In this document: piece by piece, positions 1-8,480 of the stretch
Layout: each line of letters begins with the position of its first letter
Numbering within the stretch: the first letter of the stretch is position 1
Assembly (NCBI GenBank): GCA_029960045.1
Contig: JASCOV010000004.1
Coordinates: 62,001-126,000 of the forward strand
DNA: 64,000 nt
Direction: 5' to 3'
Origin: Flavobacteriaceae bacterium PS02293
GTDB lineage: Bacteria > Bacteroidota > Bacteroidia > Flavobacteriales > Weeksellaceae
Made by a program: the position numbers and the translations under genes
Notes under the pieces: model-generated
What the model saw: the letters and a program-made list of their open reading frames with translations, nothing else
The model's database searches: none
Told to the model about the DNA's origin: nothing

Positions 1-651
1 GATTTCAGTGGTGCAGTTGATTTTCTTGGACTTCAGAAAAATGTCGATAGAAACAAAATCGGAATTATCGGAATCTGTGGTTTCGGAGGTTTTGCTTTGA
101 ATGCAACTGCGGTTGACAAACGTATAAAAGCAGTTGTTACGACGAGTATGTACGATATTCCGAGAAATGCTTCAAACGATTATTACGACAAGAGAACTCC
201 TGAAGAACGCACAAAAATTTTGACAGAAATGAGCCTTCAACGCTGGAAAGATGCCGAAAGCGGAAAGACAGCATATTCACCAAATGGTTTAGCGCAAACC
301 AACGAGCAATCGCCACAATTTGTGAAAGAATATTATGATTATTACAAAACGCCGAGAGGTTTTCACGAGCGTTCTATCAATTCTAATGCAGGTTGGAGTT
401 TGACGAATGGCTTTTCAATAATGAATCTACCTATTTTGGCTTATATCAAAGAGATTTCTCCAAGACCAATGTTGCTGATTGCAGGTGAAAATGCACACTC
501 AAGATATTTCAGCGAAGATATTTACAAATCAGCTTCGGAACCGAAAGAATTAATGATTATTCCAAATGCGGTTCACGTGGATTTGTATGATAAATTGGAT
601 AAAATTCCATTTGCTAAGATTGAGGATTTCTTTAAAATGAATTTGAAATAA
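1..651 (+). CDS. alpha/beta hydrolase, dienelactone-hydrolase-like (5' end outside window)
   Basis: The reading frame is open from base 1, so the start lies upstream; 216 residues are visible. It contains GICGFGG (visible residues 24-30) with cysteine at the nucleophile-elbow position, a variant typical of an alpha/beta hydrolase group related to dienelactone hydrolase, followed by a NATAVDKRIKAVV segment. A histidine near the C-terminus (NAVHVDLYD) would be the catalytic His. Substrate is not predictable. A strong terminator follows, so it ends its own transcript. It may belong functionally with the cupin/CMD/ADH cluster downstream, as such genes often occur together, but that is inference. 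Confidence 0.75.
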   Translation, partial: DFSGAVDFLGLQKNVDRNKIGIIGICGFGGFALNATAVDKRIKAVVTTSMYDIPRNASNDYYDKRTPEERTKILTEMSLQRWKDAESGKTAYSPNGLAQTNEQSPQFVKEYYDYYKTPRGFHERSINSNAGWSLTNGFSIMNLPILAYIKEISPRPMLLIAGENAHSRYFSEDIYKSASEPKELMIIPNAVHVDLYDKLDKIPFAKIEDFFKMNLK

Positions 652-661
652 AGCTATCATC

Positions 662-700
662 AAAACTTACCTTCAAGCGATTTGTAGGTAAGTTTTTTTA
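662..700 (+). terminator. Rho-independent terminator after the hydrolase
   Basis: A perfect 10-bp stem (662-671 with 687-696, AAAACTTACC/GGTAAGTTTT) is followed by a T-run. It lies 11 bases after the hydrolase stop codon. Confidence 0.85.
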
Positions 701-795
701 TTCAATCAGTAAAAATGGTAAGCAATTCCGTAATCGATATAACAATGATTTGATGGAATGGACAGAACTTTGTTTAACAATAAGAAGTCATCAAA

Positions 796-1293
796 ATGAA
801 ATATTTTTTAACAATAATTCTTTTTGTGTTTGGGCAGTTTGCTTTCGCACAAAAGACAAAAAATCAAAATAAAATGAATAAACAAATTCCTAAAATAAGT
901 GATTTTCCGACAGGCGATGAAAACACAGGTTTTGCTCAATATTTTACAGGTAAATCTTATCTGGCACCACTGACGAGCAATAAAAATTTAAATGTTCCAC
1001 TTTCAAATGTCACGTTTGAACCGAGTTGCAGAAACAATTGGCACAGTCACACTGGCGGACAATTGTTAATTGTCGTTGGTGGCGAAGGTTTGTATCAGGA
1101 AAGAGGAAAATCTGCCCGTCATCTCAAAGCTGGCGATATTGTAGAAATTGCTCCGAATGTTGAGCATTGGCACGGCGCAACTGCGAATAGTTGGTTTTCG
1201 CATTTAGCAACGACAGGAAATCCTCAAACTAATCAAAATACTTGGCTTGAAGCGGTTTCGGATGAAGAATATGCTGAAGCTAACAAAAAATAA
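796..1293 (+). CDS. exported cupin-domain protein
   Basis: 165 aa. The N-terminal 18 residues form a Sec signal peptide ending FAFAQ, so the product is probably periplasmic. A single cupin barrel covers about residues 55-145. Metal ligands are visible as H83, H85 and Q89 in WHSHTGGQ, and H124/H126 in VEHWHGA, resembling the small metal-binding cupins annotated as mandelonitrile-lyase-like. The stop is 6 bases before the next gene, so it is probably co-transcribed with the CMD/ABM protein and the alcohol dehydrogenase. The family often accompanies carboxymuconolactone-decarboxylase-like proteins. The actual substrate is unknown. Confidence 0.8.
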   Translation: MKYFLTIILFVFGQFAFAQKTKNQNKMNKQIPKISDFPTGDENTGFAQYFTGKSYLAPLTSNKNLNVPLSNVTFEPSCRNNWHSHTGGQLLIVVGGEGLYQERGKSARHLKAGDIVEIAPNVEHWHGATANSWFSHLATTGNPQTNQNTWLEAVSDEEYAEANKK

Positions 1294-1299
1294 TTTTCT

Positions 1300-2364
1300 A
1301 TGATGAGCAAAAACAAGTTTCTTCAATGGATAATTCTTTTTGTTCTCACATTAAGTTTTACAAAAATGAATGCACAGCAAAATACAGCAACTCAAAATTT
1401 AAGTGCTAAAGAACAAAGTCTGGTAAAGATTTCTTCATTAACGGCAGTTGGAAATCTGGAAAATCTGAAAGTTCAGTTGAATGCAGGTTTAGATTCGGGT
1501 TTGACAATCAACGAAATCAAAGAAGCTTTGGTGCAATTGTACGCCTACTGCGGTTTTCCGAGAAGTTTGAATGCTATTAATACCTTTAAAACAGTTTTGG
1601 ATGAAAGAAAAGCTAAAGGAATTAATGATGTTGAAGGCAAAAAAATAATCGTTGAAAATAATGTTGAAGACAAATACGAGCAAGGCAGAAAAACTTTAGA
1701 AAAACTTTCAAAAACCCCACAATCGAAGCCTGCAAAAGGTTTTGGAGAATTTGCTCCAAGAATTGATGCTTTTCTGAAAGAACATTTATTTGCCGATATT
1801 TTTGTGAGCGATGTTCTGACTTATCAGCAAAGAGAATTGGTTACGATTTCAGCTTTGGCTTCGTTAAATGGAGTAGAAGGACAGTTGCAATCGCATATCG
1901 GAATTGGAAAAAATACTGGAATTACGGATAGTCAATTAGAACAATTAGCAGATTTAATACAGAAATCTGTCAGTAAAACGCAAGCCAATACAGTTCGGAA
2001 AATCATTGGAAAACCGCTTGTTGCGATTATTGAAAATGATATGATGATTCGCATCTCGGAAATAGAAATTATTCCTGAATTTTTGTATGAATACAAATCA
2101 ATTCTCAAAGAAGAAGCTTCCGCATCGGTAAAATTAGAAAAAGGCGTAATTGCAATTTTTCCAATGTTTCAGCAGAAAAATCCGACTCAAATCAGAATTG
2201 TAGAAATGTACGCGGATAAAGAAGCGTATCAATCCCATTTGCAGACACCACATTTTTTGAAGTACAAAACATCGACTTTAAAAATGGTAAAATCATTAAA
2301 TCTAGTCGATATGGAAAGTCTTGACAAAGAAACAATGTCATTAATATTTCAAAAAATAAAATAA
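1300..2364 (+). CDS. carboxymuconolactone decarboxylase family protein fused to an ABM-like domain
   Basis: 354 aa with a signal peptide (residues 1-25, ending MNAQQ). Two CMD/AhpD-fold repeats are visible: residues about 45-105 (containing YAYCGFPRSLNAI) and 165-225 (RELVTISALASLNG, then QSHIGIGKNTGIT). The C-terminal 100 residues (about 245-345) look like an antibiotic-biosynthesis-monooxygenase (ABM) ferredoxin-like domain. AhpD-type CxxC is absent, so peroxidase activity is unlikely. Four bases separate it from the downstream alcohol dehydrogenase and six from the cupin gene, indicating an operon, perhaps for detoxification of reactive carbonyls or quinones (inference). Confidence 0.78.
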   Translation: MMSKNKFLQWIILFVLTLSFTKMNAQQNTATQNLSAKEQSLVKISSLTAVGNLENLKVQLNAGLDSGLTINEIKEALVQLYAYCGFPRSLNAINTFKTVLDERKAKGINDVEGKKIIVENNVEDKYEQGRKTLEKLSKTPQSKPAKGFGEFAPRIDAFLKEHLFADIFVSDVLTYQQRELVTISALASLNGVEGQLQSHIGIGKNTGITDSQLEQLADLIQKSVSKTQANTVRKIIGKPLVAIIENDMMIRISEIEIIPEFLYEYKSILKEEASASVKLEKGVIAIFPMFQQKNPTQIRIVEMYADKEAYQSHLQTPHFLKYKTSTLKMVKSLNLVDMESLDKETMSLIFQKIK

Positions 2365-2368
2365 AAAT

Positions 2369-3415
2369 ATGAGTACAAAAGTAAAAGCTTACGGAACATC
2401 TTCTACCGAAAATCCATTGGAAGAAATAACCATCGAAAGAAGAACCGTCCAGGCGCACGATGTAGAATTCGAGATTTTATATTGTGGAATTTGCCATTCG
2501 GATTTACATCAGATAAAAGGTGATTTTGGTGCATTTCCTCCACCAATAGTTCCGGGACACGAAATGGTTGGACGAGTGACTGCGGTTGGGAATCACGTTA
2601 CAAAATTTAAAATTGGAGATTTGGCAGCAGTTGGTTGTATCGTGGACAGCTGTGGACACTGTGAATATTGCGAAGATGGAATTGAACAATTCTGTGATGA
2701 AGGCGTGACTTTTTCTTTCAATAGTGAGGATAAAATTTCCGGCGGACATACTTTTGGAGGATTTTCTAAAACTTATGTTTGCAATGAGAAATATGTTCTG
2801 AAAATGCCTGCTTTCGAAGATTTGGCTTCAGCTGCACCTTTGCTTTGTGCAGGGATTACGGTTTATTCTCCTTTGAAACATTGGGGCGCTGGTCCGAGTA
2901 AGAAAGTGGGTGTTTTGGGAATTGGCGGATTGGGACATTTGGCGATTAAGATTGCAAAAGCAATGGGTGCAGAGGTTGTAGTTTTCACGACTTCTCCAAA
3001 CAAAGTGGAAGATGCCAAAAGATTAGGTGCAGACGAAGCGGTTTTGTCTTCTGATGCTGAAGCAATGGCAAAATATTCCCGTCAGTTACATTTCATCATC
3101 GATACAGTTTCTGCAAAACACGATGTGAATGTTTATCTTAATCTGCTTCGTCACGACGGAACAGTTGTATTGGTCGGATTACCGCCGGAACCGTTAGAAA
3201 TAGGTGCTTTCAATGTGATAATGGGAAGAAGAAGCTTTGCTGGCTCCAATATTGGCGGAATTGCTGAAACTCAGGAAATGTTGGATTTCTGTTTCGAACA
3301 TAACATCACAGCGGAAAGTGAAATCATTCCGATTGATTATGTAAACACAGCTTTTGAACGTCTGGAAAAAGGCGATGTGAAATACCGATTCGTGATTGAT
3401 ATGGCAAGTTTGTAA
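2369..3415 (+). CDS. NAD(P)-dependent zinc alcohol dehydrogenase (CAD/YahK-like)
   Basis: 348 aa, full length for the medium-chain dehydrogenase family. The catalytic zinc site is visible as C39 in YCGICHSD and H64-E65 in GHEMVGRV. The structural zinc cysteines are C95, C98, C101 and C109. The Rossmann glycine motif GIGGLGHLAIK follows near residue 185. The sequence order and motifs match the cinnamyl-alcohol-dehydrogenase-like, usually NADPH-dependent, aldehyde reductases such as E. coli YahK. No signal peptide, so cytoplasmic, although its two operon partners are exported. Last gene of the cluster; a terminator follows. Confidence 0.9.
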   Translation: MSTKVKAYGTSSTENPLEEITIERRTVQAHDVEFEILYCGICHSDLHQIKGDFGAFPPPIVPGHEMVGRVTAVGNHVTKFKIGDLAAVGCIVDSCGHCEYCEDGIEQFCDEGVTFSFNSEDKISGGHTFGGFSKTYVCNEKYVLKMPAFEDLASAAPLLCAGITVYSPLKHWGAGPSKKVGVLGIGGLGHLAIKIAKAMGAEVVVFTTSPNKVEDAKRLGADEAVLSSDAEAMAKYSRQLHFIIDTVSAKHDVNVYLNLLRHDGTVVLVGLPPEPLEIGAFNVIMGRRSFAGSNIGGIAETQEMLDFCFEHNITAESEIIPIDYVNTAFERLEKGDVKYRFVIDMASL

Positions 3416-3441
3416 AAAAAATGAGAGAATATTGATTTGAA

Positions 3442-3475
3442 GGCACTCAGAGATTTAACTTTGAGTGCTTTTTTG
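3442..3475 (+). terminator. terminator after the alcohol dehydrogenase
   Basis: Stem GCACTCA (3443-3449) with TGAGTGC (3462-3468), extended by a G-T pair, followed by a run of six T. Confidence 0.75.
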
Positions 3476-3510
3476 TATCAATTAATCATAATCATTTATT
3501 AAAATTAAAT

Positions 3511-4731
3511 ATGGAGAAATCTCAACAAGAATGGACACGGAAAAAATTTATTAGAACCGTAAGTGGAGCTGGAGCAATGATGATGTTGAGCCCATTATTA
3601 TCTTGGACAGTGCAGGAAATCGACCCGAGAGTTGCCGCAATCGTCAAGCGAACAATCGGAATCGATACACACAATCACATCGATGTGCCTTTAAACTTCA
3701 ATGAATTGCCCGGACCAAATGTAGATTTACTTAGCGAATTCAAAAAATCTGGTTTATCGGCTATCAGTATGACTTTCGCAGTAGATTATCAACAATTGAA
3801 AAATCCTGATGATGGTTATAACAGATTTATTACAGGTCTGGATGCACTGGACAAAATTTTGGAACTGAATGGCCTGAAACGTTCATTGAATTTTAATGAT
3901 TTAAAATCTTTTCACAAAACTCAGAAACCAACCGTGATTCAATCTGTGGAAGGCGGACATTTTCTGGAAGGGAAATTAGAAAGGTAGGAAATTGCTTACA
4001 AAAGAGGACTTCGACAGCTCGGATTATTGCACGATAACGATGCTTCAGTTCCTTTGGGCGATGTTTATACCAACAAACCACAATTCGGAGGATTGACGAC
4101 TTTCGGTTCTGAAATCGTCAAAGAATGCGACCGTTTGGGAATTCTAATTGACCTTGCCCACGCCAATAATCAAACGATTGATATGGCTTTGAAAATCACC
4201 AAAAAACCAATTCTGATTTCTCACACTGGACTTGATACTCAATTGGGAACTAATGAATTTATGGCAAAAATGATGAAGCCGAGATTAATTAGTAAAGAAC
4301 AAGCGAAAATTGTTGCAGATGCAGGCGGTGTTATCGGAGTCTGGACGCATTTGGCAGACACACCTTTGGATTTTGCGAAGAATATTCGAGCAATGGTAGA
4401 TGTAATTGGTGTTGACCACGTTGCAATTGGTACCGATACGAAACTGACCCCAGCTTATCATTCTCCCAATGAAAGTTTTGGACAAAGGCCAAATCAGAAA
4501 CCAAATGATAATCAGGATAAAAAAGAGGAAAAGAAAGATTTTGATGGTGGCAAAAAAGGTGAAAGAGTAGGCGAAGGTACAAATCTAGCTTGGAAAGACC
4601 AGAAAGAAGGTTTCTATTATGCAGTTGTAGATGCAATGCTGAAAACCGGATTCTCGGAAACTGAAATCGGAAAGATAGGAGGAGGAAATTTCTGTCGAAT
4701 TTTTGATGAAGCTACAAAAGGACATTCGTGA
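3511..4731 (+). pseudogene. M19 (renal dipeptidase-like) metallopeptidase interrupted by an in-frame amber codon
   Basis: The frame is uninterrupted from ATG 3511 to the stop at 4731 except for a single TAG at 3985-3987. The two halves (158 aa before; 248 codons after) read continuously as one M19 dipeptidase. The first half has a Tat-like leader (TRKKFIRT plus hydrophobic stretch), the metal-site region GIDTHNHID and VEGGHFLEG. The second half begins EIAYKRGLRQLGLLHDND and contains IDLAHANNQT, LISHTG and VDHVAIGTD, ending GGNFCRIF. An unusual Lys/Asp/Gln-rich linker lies at about 4485-4575. Only one base needs to change to restore the gene, so this is a recent nonsense mutation or a sequencing error. 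A TTG at 4027 could start a fragment lacking the N-terminal metal ligands, unlikely to be active. Confidence 0.85.
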
Positions 4732-4757
4732 TTTTTAGAACAATTTGATATAAATTC

Positions 4758-4794
4758 AAAATAGTGATGAGGTTTCTTATCACTATTTTTTTTG
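4758..4794 (+). terminator. terminator after the dipeptidase pseudogene
   Basis: Perfect stem AAATAGTGAT (4759-4768) with ATCACTATTT (4779-4788), then a T-rich tail. It isolates the dipeptidase from the riboswitch-controlled operon. Confidence 0.85.
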
Positions 4795-4885
4795 TTTTAG
4801 AGTTAAATTAATAATTGATAATCAATGTTTTAAATTTAATATTCGTCAAATAGGCAACATCAGTTTTTTCTAAATCTATTTTATA

Positions 4886-4893
4886 TATCTTTG
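4886..4893 (+). promoter_or_regulatory. -7 promoter box for the B12 operon
   Basis: TATCTTTG matches the Bacteroidota -7 consensus TAnnTTTG exactly and lies just upstream of the riboswitch aptamer, as expected if transcription starts near 4900. No clear -33 TTG was found at the ideal distance. Confidence 0.55.
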
Positions 4894-4896
4894 CGC

Positions 4897-5065
4897 CAAT
4901 CTGGTGAGCTGTAAAAAGCGCTTAATAGGGAATCCGGTGAAAATCCGGAGCAGACCCGCTACTGTAAGCTTCACACAAAGGTTTTTGAAAATTATATCCA
5001 CTGTCCGCCTTGGCGAATGGGAAGGATTTCAAAAATGAAGTAAGTCAGGAGACCTGCCAGAAGTT
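4897..5065 (+). promoter_or_regulatory. cobalamin (adenosylcobalamin-type) riboswitch
   Basis: The conserved B12-aptamer blocks occur in order: GGTGAGCT near 4902, the GGGAATCCGGTGAAAATCCGG region at 4928-4949, the core CAGACCCGCTACTGTAA at 4951-4967, CACTGTCCGCC near 4999, GGGAAGG at 5019-5025, and the closing AAGTAAGTCAGGAGACCTGCC at 5038-5058. It lies upstream of a TonB-dependent receptor gene, the classic target, and should lower expression when cobalamin is plentiful. Confidence 0.95.
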
Positions 5066-5153
5066 ATTAATATTTGACGCTTTCGTGGAATAAAGCTTAG
5101 TCAACAATGATTTTGTGCAGCATAAACTGTGCATTATCCTTGCTTTCTTACAT

Positions 5154-5189
5154 CCATTAGCGTCATCATTATTCGATATGAGCTAATGG
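5154..5189 (+). promoter_or_regulatory. hairpin covering the btuB start codon (candidate expression platform)
   Basis: CCATTAGC (5154-5161) is perfectly complementary to GCTAATGG (5182-5189), and the second arm contains the ATG at 5186 chosen as the receptor start. It sits about 90 bases beyond the aptamer with no T-run, which suggests control of translation rather than termination. Seen: the complementarity. Inferred: the switching. Confidence 0.5.
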
Positions 5190-7207
5190 TGACACGATTT
5201 ACTTCCCGGTTTTATAAAACTGCTGTTGCGATATTGGTGACAGCTTCTTCGCTATGTTTTTCCCAATCAAAAAAAGATTCGGTTAAGGAAACTGAGATTC
5301 AAAAAGTCAATGTTTATAAAAAGAATTTCAAAGAGATTCTTCCGGCTCAGACACTTTCTGGAGAACAATTGGAAAGACTCAACAGTCAATCTGTTGCTGA
5401 TGCATTGCGATATTTTTCAGGTGTTCAAATCAAAGATTACGGCGGAATTGGCGGGCTCAAAACCATCAATATCAGAAGTATGGGAAGCCAGCACGTTGGT
5501 GTTTTCTATGACGGAATTGAATTAGGAAATGCGCAAAACGGATTGGTTGACTTAGGTAGATTTTCTTTGGATGATATCGAAGAAATATCTCTTTACAACG
5601 GACAGAAATCTGAAATTTTCCAGCCTGCAAAAGATTTTGGTTCGTCAGGTTCAATTTATCTTCAACCTAAAACACCGAGTTTTAAATTTAATAAAAAAAC
5701 AAATCTCGTTCTGAGGTTGAAGAACAGTTCTATCGATTTGTTCAATCCTTCTTTCCGATTGGAACAGAAAATTTCGGATAAGGTTTCGGCGAGTTTCAGT
5801 TCAGAATTTTGGCAAAGTGATGGCATTTATCGTTTTCGATATCATAAGAAATATCCTGATGGCGAAACAGCTTATGACACGATTGCAAAACGTTTTGATT
5901 CTGATATCAAAGCCAAACGCTTCGAAACCAGTCTTCACGGAAACCTGAATAACGGAAGCTGGAACATCCGAGGTTACGGATATCTATCCAATCGTGGAAT
6001 TCCCGGAGCGATTGTTAATAATAGATTTGGAGCCAGAGGACAAAGGATGATTGATAAAAATTATTTTGTTCAGGCCAATTTCAGAAAGAAACTGTTTCCA
6101 AAATTAGAAACACAATTCAAAGGTAAGTTTGCCTATGATTACACAAATTATATTGATACTGTTTCATCCATAAAAATCAAAAATCAATATATCCAGCGAG
6201 AGGTTTATTTGTCTTCATCTAATATTTATTCCATTACACCGAAGTGGGATTTCAGTGCCAATTTTGATTTTCAATATAATAATCTGGATGCTTTTGGAAC
6301 GGGGATTTATAACTTTTCTTTTCCGACTCGTTACACTTCATTGGCAGCTTTTGCAACAACTTATGAGTTAAATCGGTTCAAATTTTTAGGAAGTTTACTA
6401 GGAACTTTCGTTCACGAAGAAGTGGAAATGAATGCCAAATCTCCTGATAAAAATGAATGGACACCGGCTGCTTTTTTGAGTTATCAAATTTCTAATGACT
6501 TTACGCTGAGAGCATTTTACAAAAGAATGTTCAGAATGCCGACTTTCAACGATTTGTATTACACCAATATCGGAAATACGTTTCTAAAACCTGAATTCAC
6601 GAATCAATATAACGTTGGTTTCACTTATCAGAAGTTTTATAAAAATCAAATCTTCCAATCTTTCTATGCAAAAGTTGATACTTATTTCAACAAAGTTCAG
6701 GACAAAATCATCGCTGCGCCTAACGGAAGTATGTTTCGCTGGACGATGTACAATTTGGGAGAAGTTGAGATTATCGGAACGGATGTTAACCTGCAAGCGG
6801 AATTACAATTTGGAAATGTAAAAATCAAACCGTTGCTGAGTTATACTTATCAGAGTGCCAGAGATTTTTCTGATAGAACAGACCCTTATTTTGGAGACCA
6901 GATTCCTTACACGCCTTGGCATTCGGGAACTTTTACGCTGATGTCGGATTACAAAGATTGGTCGTTCAATTACAGTTTTATGTATGTCGGTGAACGTTAT
7001 GATGTTAGCCAGAATAATATTGCGTTCAACTACATCCAGCCTTGGTACACACACGATTTATCGATTCAGAAAAAATTGAATTGGAAAAACTATCAGTTCA
7101 AAGCAAGCTTGGAAGTGAATAATATTTTCAATCAATTCTATGAAGTGGTTTTGAGTTATCCAATGCCGGGACGAAATTTTAAACTCATTGTAAGTTTCAC
7201 ATTATGA
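5186..7207 (+). CDS. btuB: TonB-dependent outer-membrane receptor for cobalamin (BtuB-like)
   Basis: 673 aa from ATG 5186. An ATG at 5129 is in frame but would put 19 poor leader residues before the signal peptide MVTRFTSRFYKTAVAILVTA...CFSQ, so 5186 is preferred. The plug domain covers about residues 35-145 (VADALRYFSGVQIKDYGG, INIRSMGSQHVGVFYDGI). The rest is a 22-strand barrel ending in a typical aromatic C-terminus (KLIVSFTL). The size fits BtuB-type rather than SusC-type receptors, since it lacks the carboxypeptidase-regulatory N-domain. A cobalamin riboswitch directly upstream supports B12 or corrinoid as substrate. It overlaps the next gene by 4 bases (ATGA), indicating translational coupling. 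Confidence 0.87.
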   Translation: MVTRFTSRFYKTAVAILVTASSLCFSQSKKDSVKETEIQKVNVYKKNFKEILPAQTLSGEQLERLNSQSVADALRYFSGVQIKDYGGIGGLKTINIRSMGSQHVGVFYDGIELGNAQNGLVDLGRFSLDDIEEISLYNGQKSEIFQPAKDFGSSGSIYLQPKTPSFKFNKKTNLVLRLKNSSIDLFNPSFRLEQKISDKVSASFSSEFWQSDGIYRFRYHKKYPDGETAYDTIAKRFDSDIKAKRFETSLHGNLNNGSWNIRGYGYLSNRGIPGAIVNNRFGARGQRMIDKNYFVQANFRKKLFPKLETQFKGKFAYDYTNYIDTVSSIKIKNQYIQREVYLSSSNIYSITPKWDFSANFDFQYNNLDAFGTGIYNFSFPTRYTSLAAFATTYELNRFKFLGSLLGTFVHEEVEMNAKSPDKNEWTPAAFLSYQISNDFTLRAFYKRMFRMPTFNDLYYTNIGNTFLKPEFTNQYNVGFTYQKFYKNQIFQSFYAKVDTYFNKVQDKIIAAPNGSMFRWTMYNLGEVEIIGTDVNLQAELQFGNVKIKPLLSYTYQSARDFSDRTDPYFGDQIPYTPWHSGTFTLMSDYKDWSFNYSFMYVGERYDVSQNNIAFNYIQPWYTHDLSIQKKLNWKNYQFKASLEVNNIFNQFYEVVLSYPMPGRNFKLIVSFTL

Positions 7208-8340
7208 GAAAACTAAATCTATTTTTTACAGCTTTCATATTAATTACTTTAATCTCTTGCAGAACGGACGATATCATCATTCGTGAAGAAGTTGAAGAAG
7301 GTCTTGCTCAACCGGAAAATACCGCTATCAAAGGGTTTTATCTTTTGAATGAAGGCAATATGGGAACGAACAAGGCGACTTTGGATTTCTTCGATTATAC
7401 GACTGGAACTTATCACAGAAATATCTATTCCGAGATTAACCCCAATGTTGTAAAAGAATTGGGCGATGTTGGTAACGACATCAAAATCTATGGAAGCAAG
7501 ATGTACGCTGTCATTAATGTTTCTAATAAAATCGAAGTTCTGGAAGCTAAAACGGCAAAACGAATCAAAACCATCAATCTGGAAAACTGCAGATATGTAA
7601 CTTTCAAAGACGGGAAAGTTTATGCTTCAAGTTACGCTGGTCCGGTTGTTCTTGACCCCAATGCACCACTTGGAAAAGTCGCTGAGATTGACACAATTTC
7701 GCTTTCCATAAAACGTGAAGTTATCGTTGGTTATCAGCCGGAAGAAATGCAAGTCATTGGAAATAATCTTTATGTTGCCAATTCCGGCGGTTATCGATTT
7801 CCAAATTATGACAAAACCGTTTCAGTCGTTGATTTGAACACATTTACCGAGACAAAAAAAATCGATGTTGCGATTAATCTCCATCACATTGCAAAGGATG
7901 ATGACGGCGATTTGTATGTGAGTTCCAGAGGCGATTATTACAACGTTCCGTCCAGTTTATTTTTGGTCGACTCCAAAACCGGAACTGTGAAAAAAGACTT
8001 TCACATTGCGGTCAGCGAAATGACGATTGTGAATGGCAAACTCTATTATTACGGCAACGAATTCAATTATAACACCCATTCCTATACCAAATCTTTCGGA
8101 ATCATCGATGTCAAAACTGAGCAAATCATCTCCAACAAAATCATCGACCAAGAATATGTGGATGCCATCAAAACACCTTACGGAATTGCTGTCAATCCAA
8201 TCACAGAAGATATTTATATGACCGATGCAAGAAATTATGTTTCCACTGGATTTGTCTATTGCTTTGATAAAAATGGAAAATTCAAATGGAAAACCGAAGG
8301 CGGAAATATCCCTGCGCACTTCGTTTTTCTCTATAAGTAG
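7204..8340 (+). CDS. surface beta-propeller lipoprotein, YncE/DUF5074-like (BtuG-like)
   Basis: 378 aa. Lipobox LISC near residue 19 is followed by RTDD, an acidic pattern that in Bacteroidota often sends lipoproteins to the cell surface. The body shows propeller-like repeats (for example KTVSVVDLNTF, GIAVNPITEDIYMTDARN), as in YncE/DUF5074 proteins. In Bacteroides, BtuG is a surface propeller that binds B12 and sits over BtuB. Position directly after a riboswitch-controlled receptor, with a 4-base overlap, makes an equivalent role likely. The assignment rests on fold type and context, not on visible binding residues. Confidence 0.75.
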   Translation: MRKLNLFFTAFILITLISCRTDDIIIREEVEEGLAQPENTAIKGFYLLNEGNMGTNKATLDFFDYTTGTYHRNIYSEINPNVVKELGDVGNDIKIYGSKMYAVINVSNKIEVLEAKTAKRIKTINLENCRYVTFKDGKVYASSYAGPVVLDPNAPLGKVAEIDTISLSIKREVIVGYQPEEMQVIGNNLYVANSGGYRFPNYDKTVSVVDLNTFTETKKIDVAINLHHIAKDDDGDLYVSSRGDYYNVPSSLFLVDSKTGTVKKDFHIAVSEMTIVNGKLYYYGNEFNYNTHSYTKSFGIIDVKTEQIISNKIIDQEYVDAIKTPYGIAVNPITEDIYMTDARNYVSTGFVYCFDKNGKFKWKTEGGNIPAHFVFLYK

Positions 8341-8375
8341 CTATGAAATATGTATTTAGAGATATAACACAATAT

Positions 8376-8450
8376 TGTCATTCCGTAGGAAACCTAACGA
8401 AGTGGTTCGACGAAGTCAATCTAAACTGTCGAGATTTCTACGGAATGACA
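8376..8450 (+). repeat. R1 palindromic repeat, copy 1 (with nested 28-bp insert)
   Basis: Outer arms TGTCATTCCGTAGGA (8376-8390) and TTTCTACGGAATGACA (8435-8450) are inverted repeats of each other with one mismatch. The interior contains the R3 mini-element at 8390-8417. The same outer arms occur at 43139-43190. Open reading frame calls starting at 8343 run through this repeat and should be shortened. Confidence 0.85.
8390..8417 (+). repeat. R3 mini-element nested in R1
   Basis: These 28 bases are identical to 45862-45889, which lies inside an R2 repeat. In both cases the sequence continues with AATCT on the right, and the uninterrupted relative lacks the 28 bases. It contains two CGAAG direct repeats around GGTTCGA. 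Confidence 0.75.
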
Positions 8451-8480
8451 AACAATCTTAATAAAATGAAATCAATAAAT

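Noticed and set aside
729..742. Operator-like half-site (TAATCGAT) upstream of the cupin gene
   Set aside because: Only one half matches, and the downstream genes have no link to pectin.
3985..3987. Programmed readthrough or pyrrolysine at the amber codon
   Set aside because: No supporting element or tRNA was seen, and Bacteroidota are not known to use it; a mutation or error is simpler.
8343..8480. N-terminal extension of the PKD-like lipoprotein
   Set aside because: These codons are the R1 repeat with its nested insert; the lipoprotein signal begins at 8466 or 8481.
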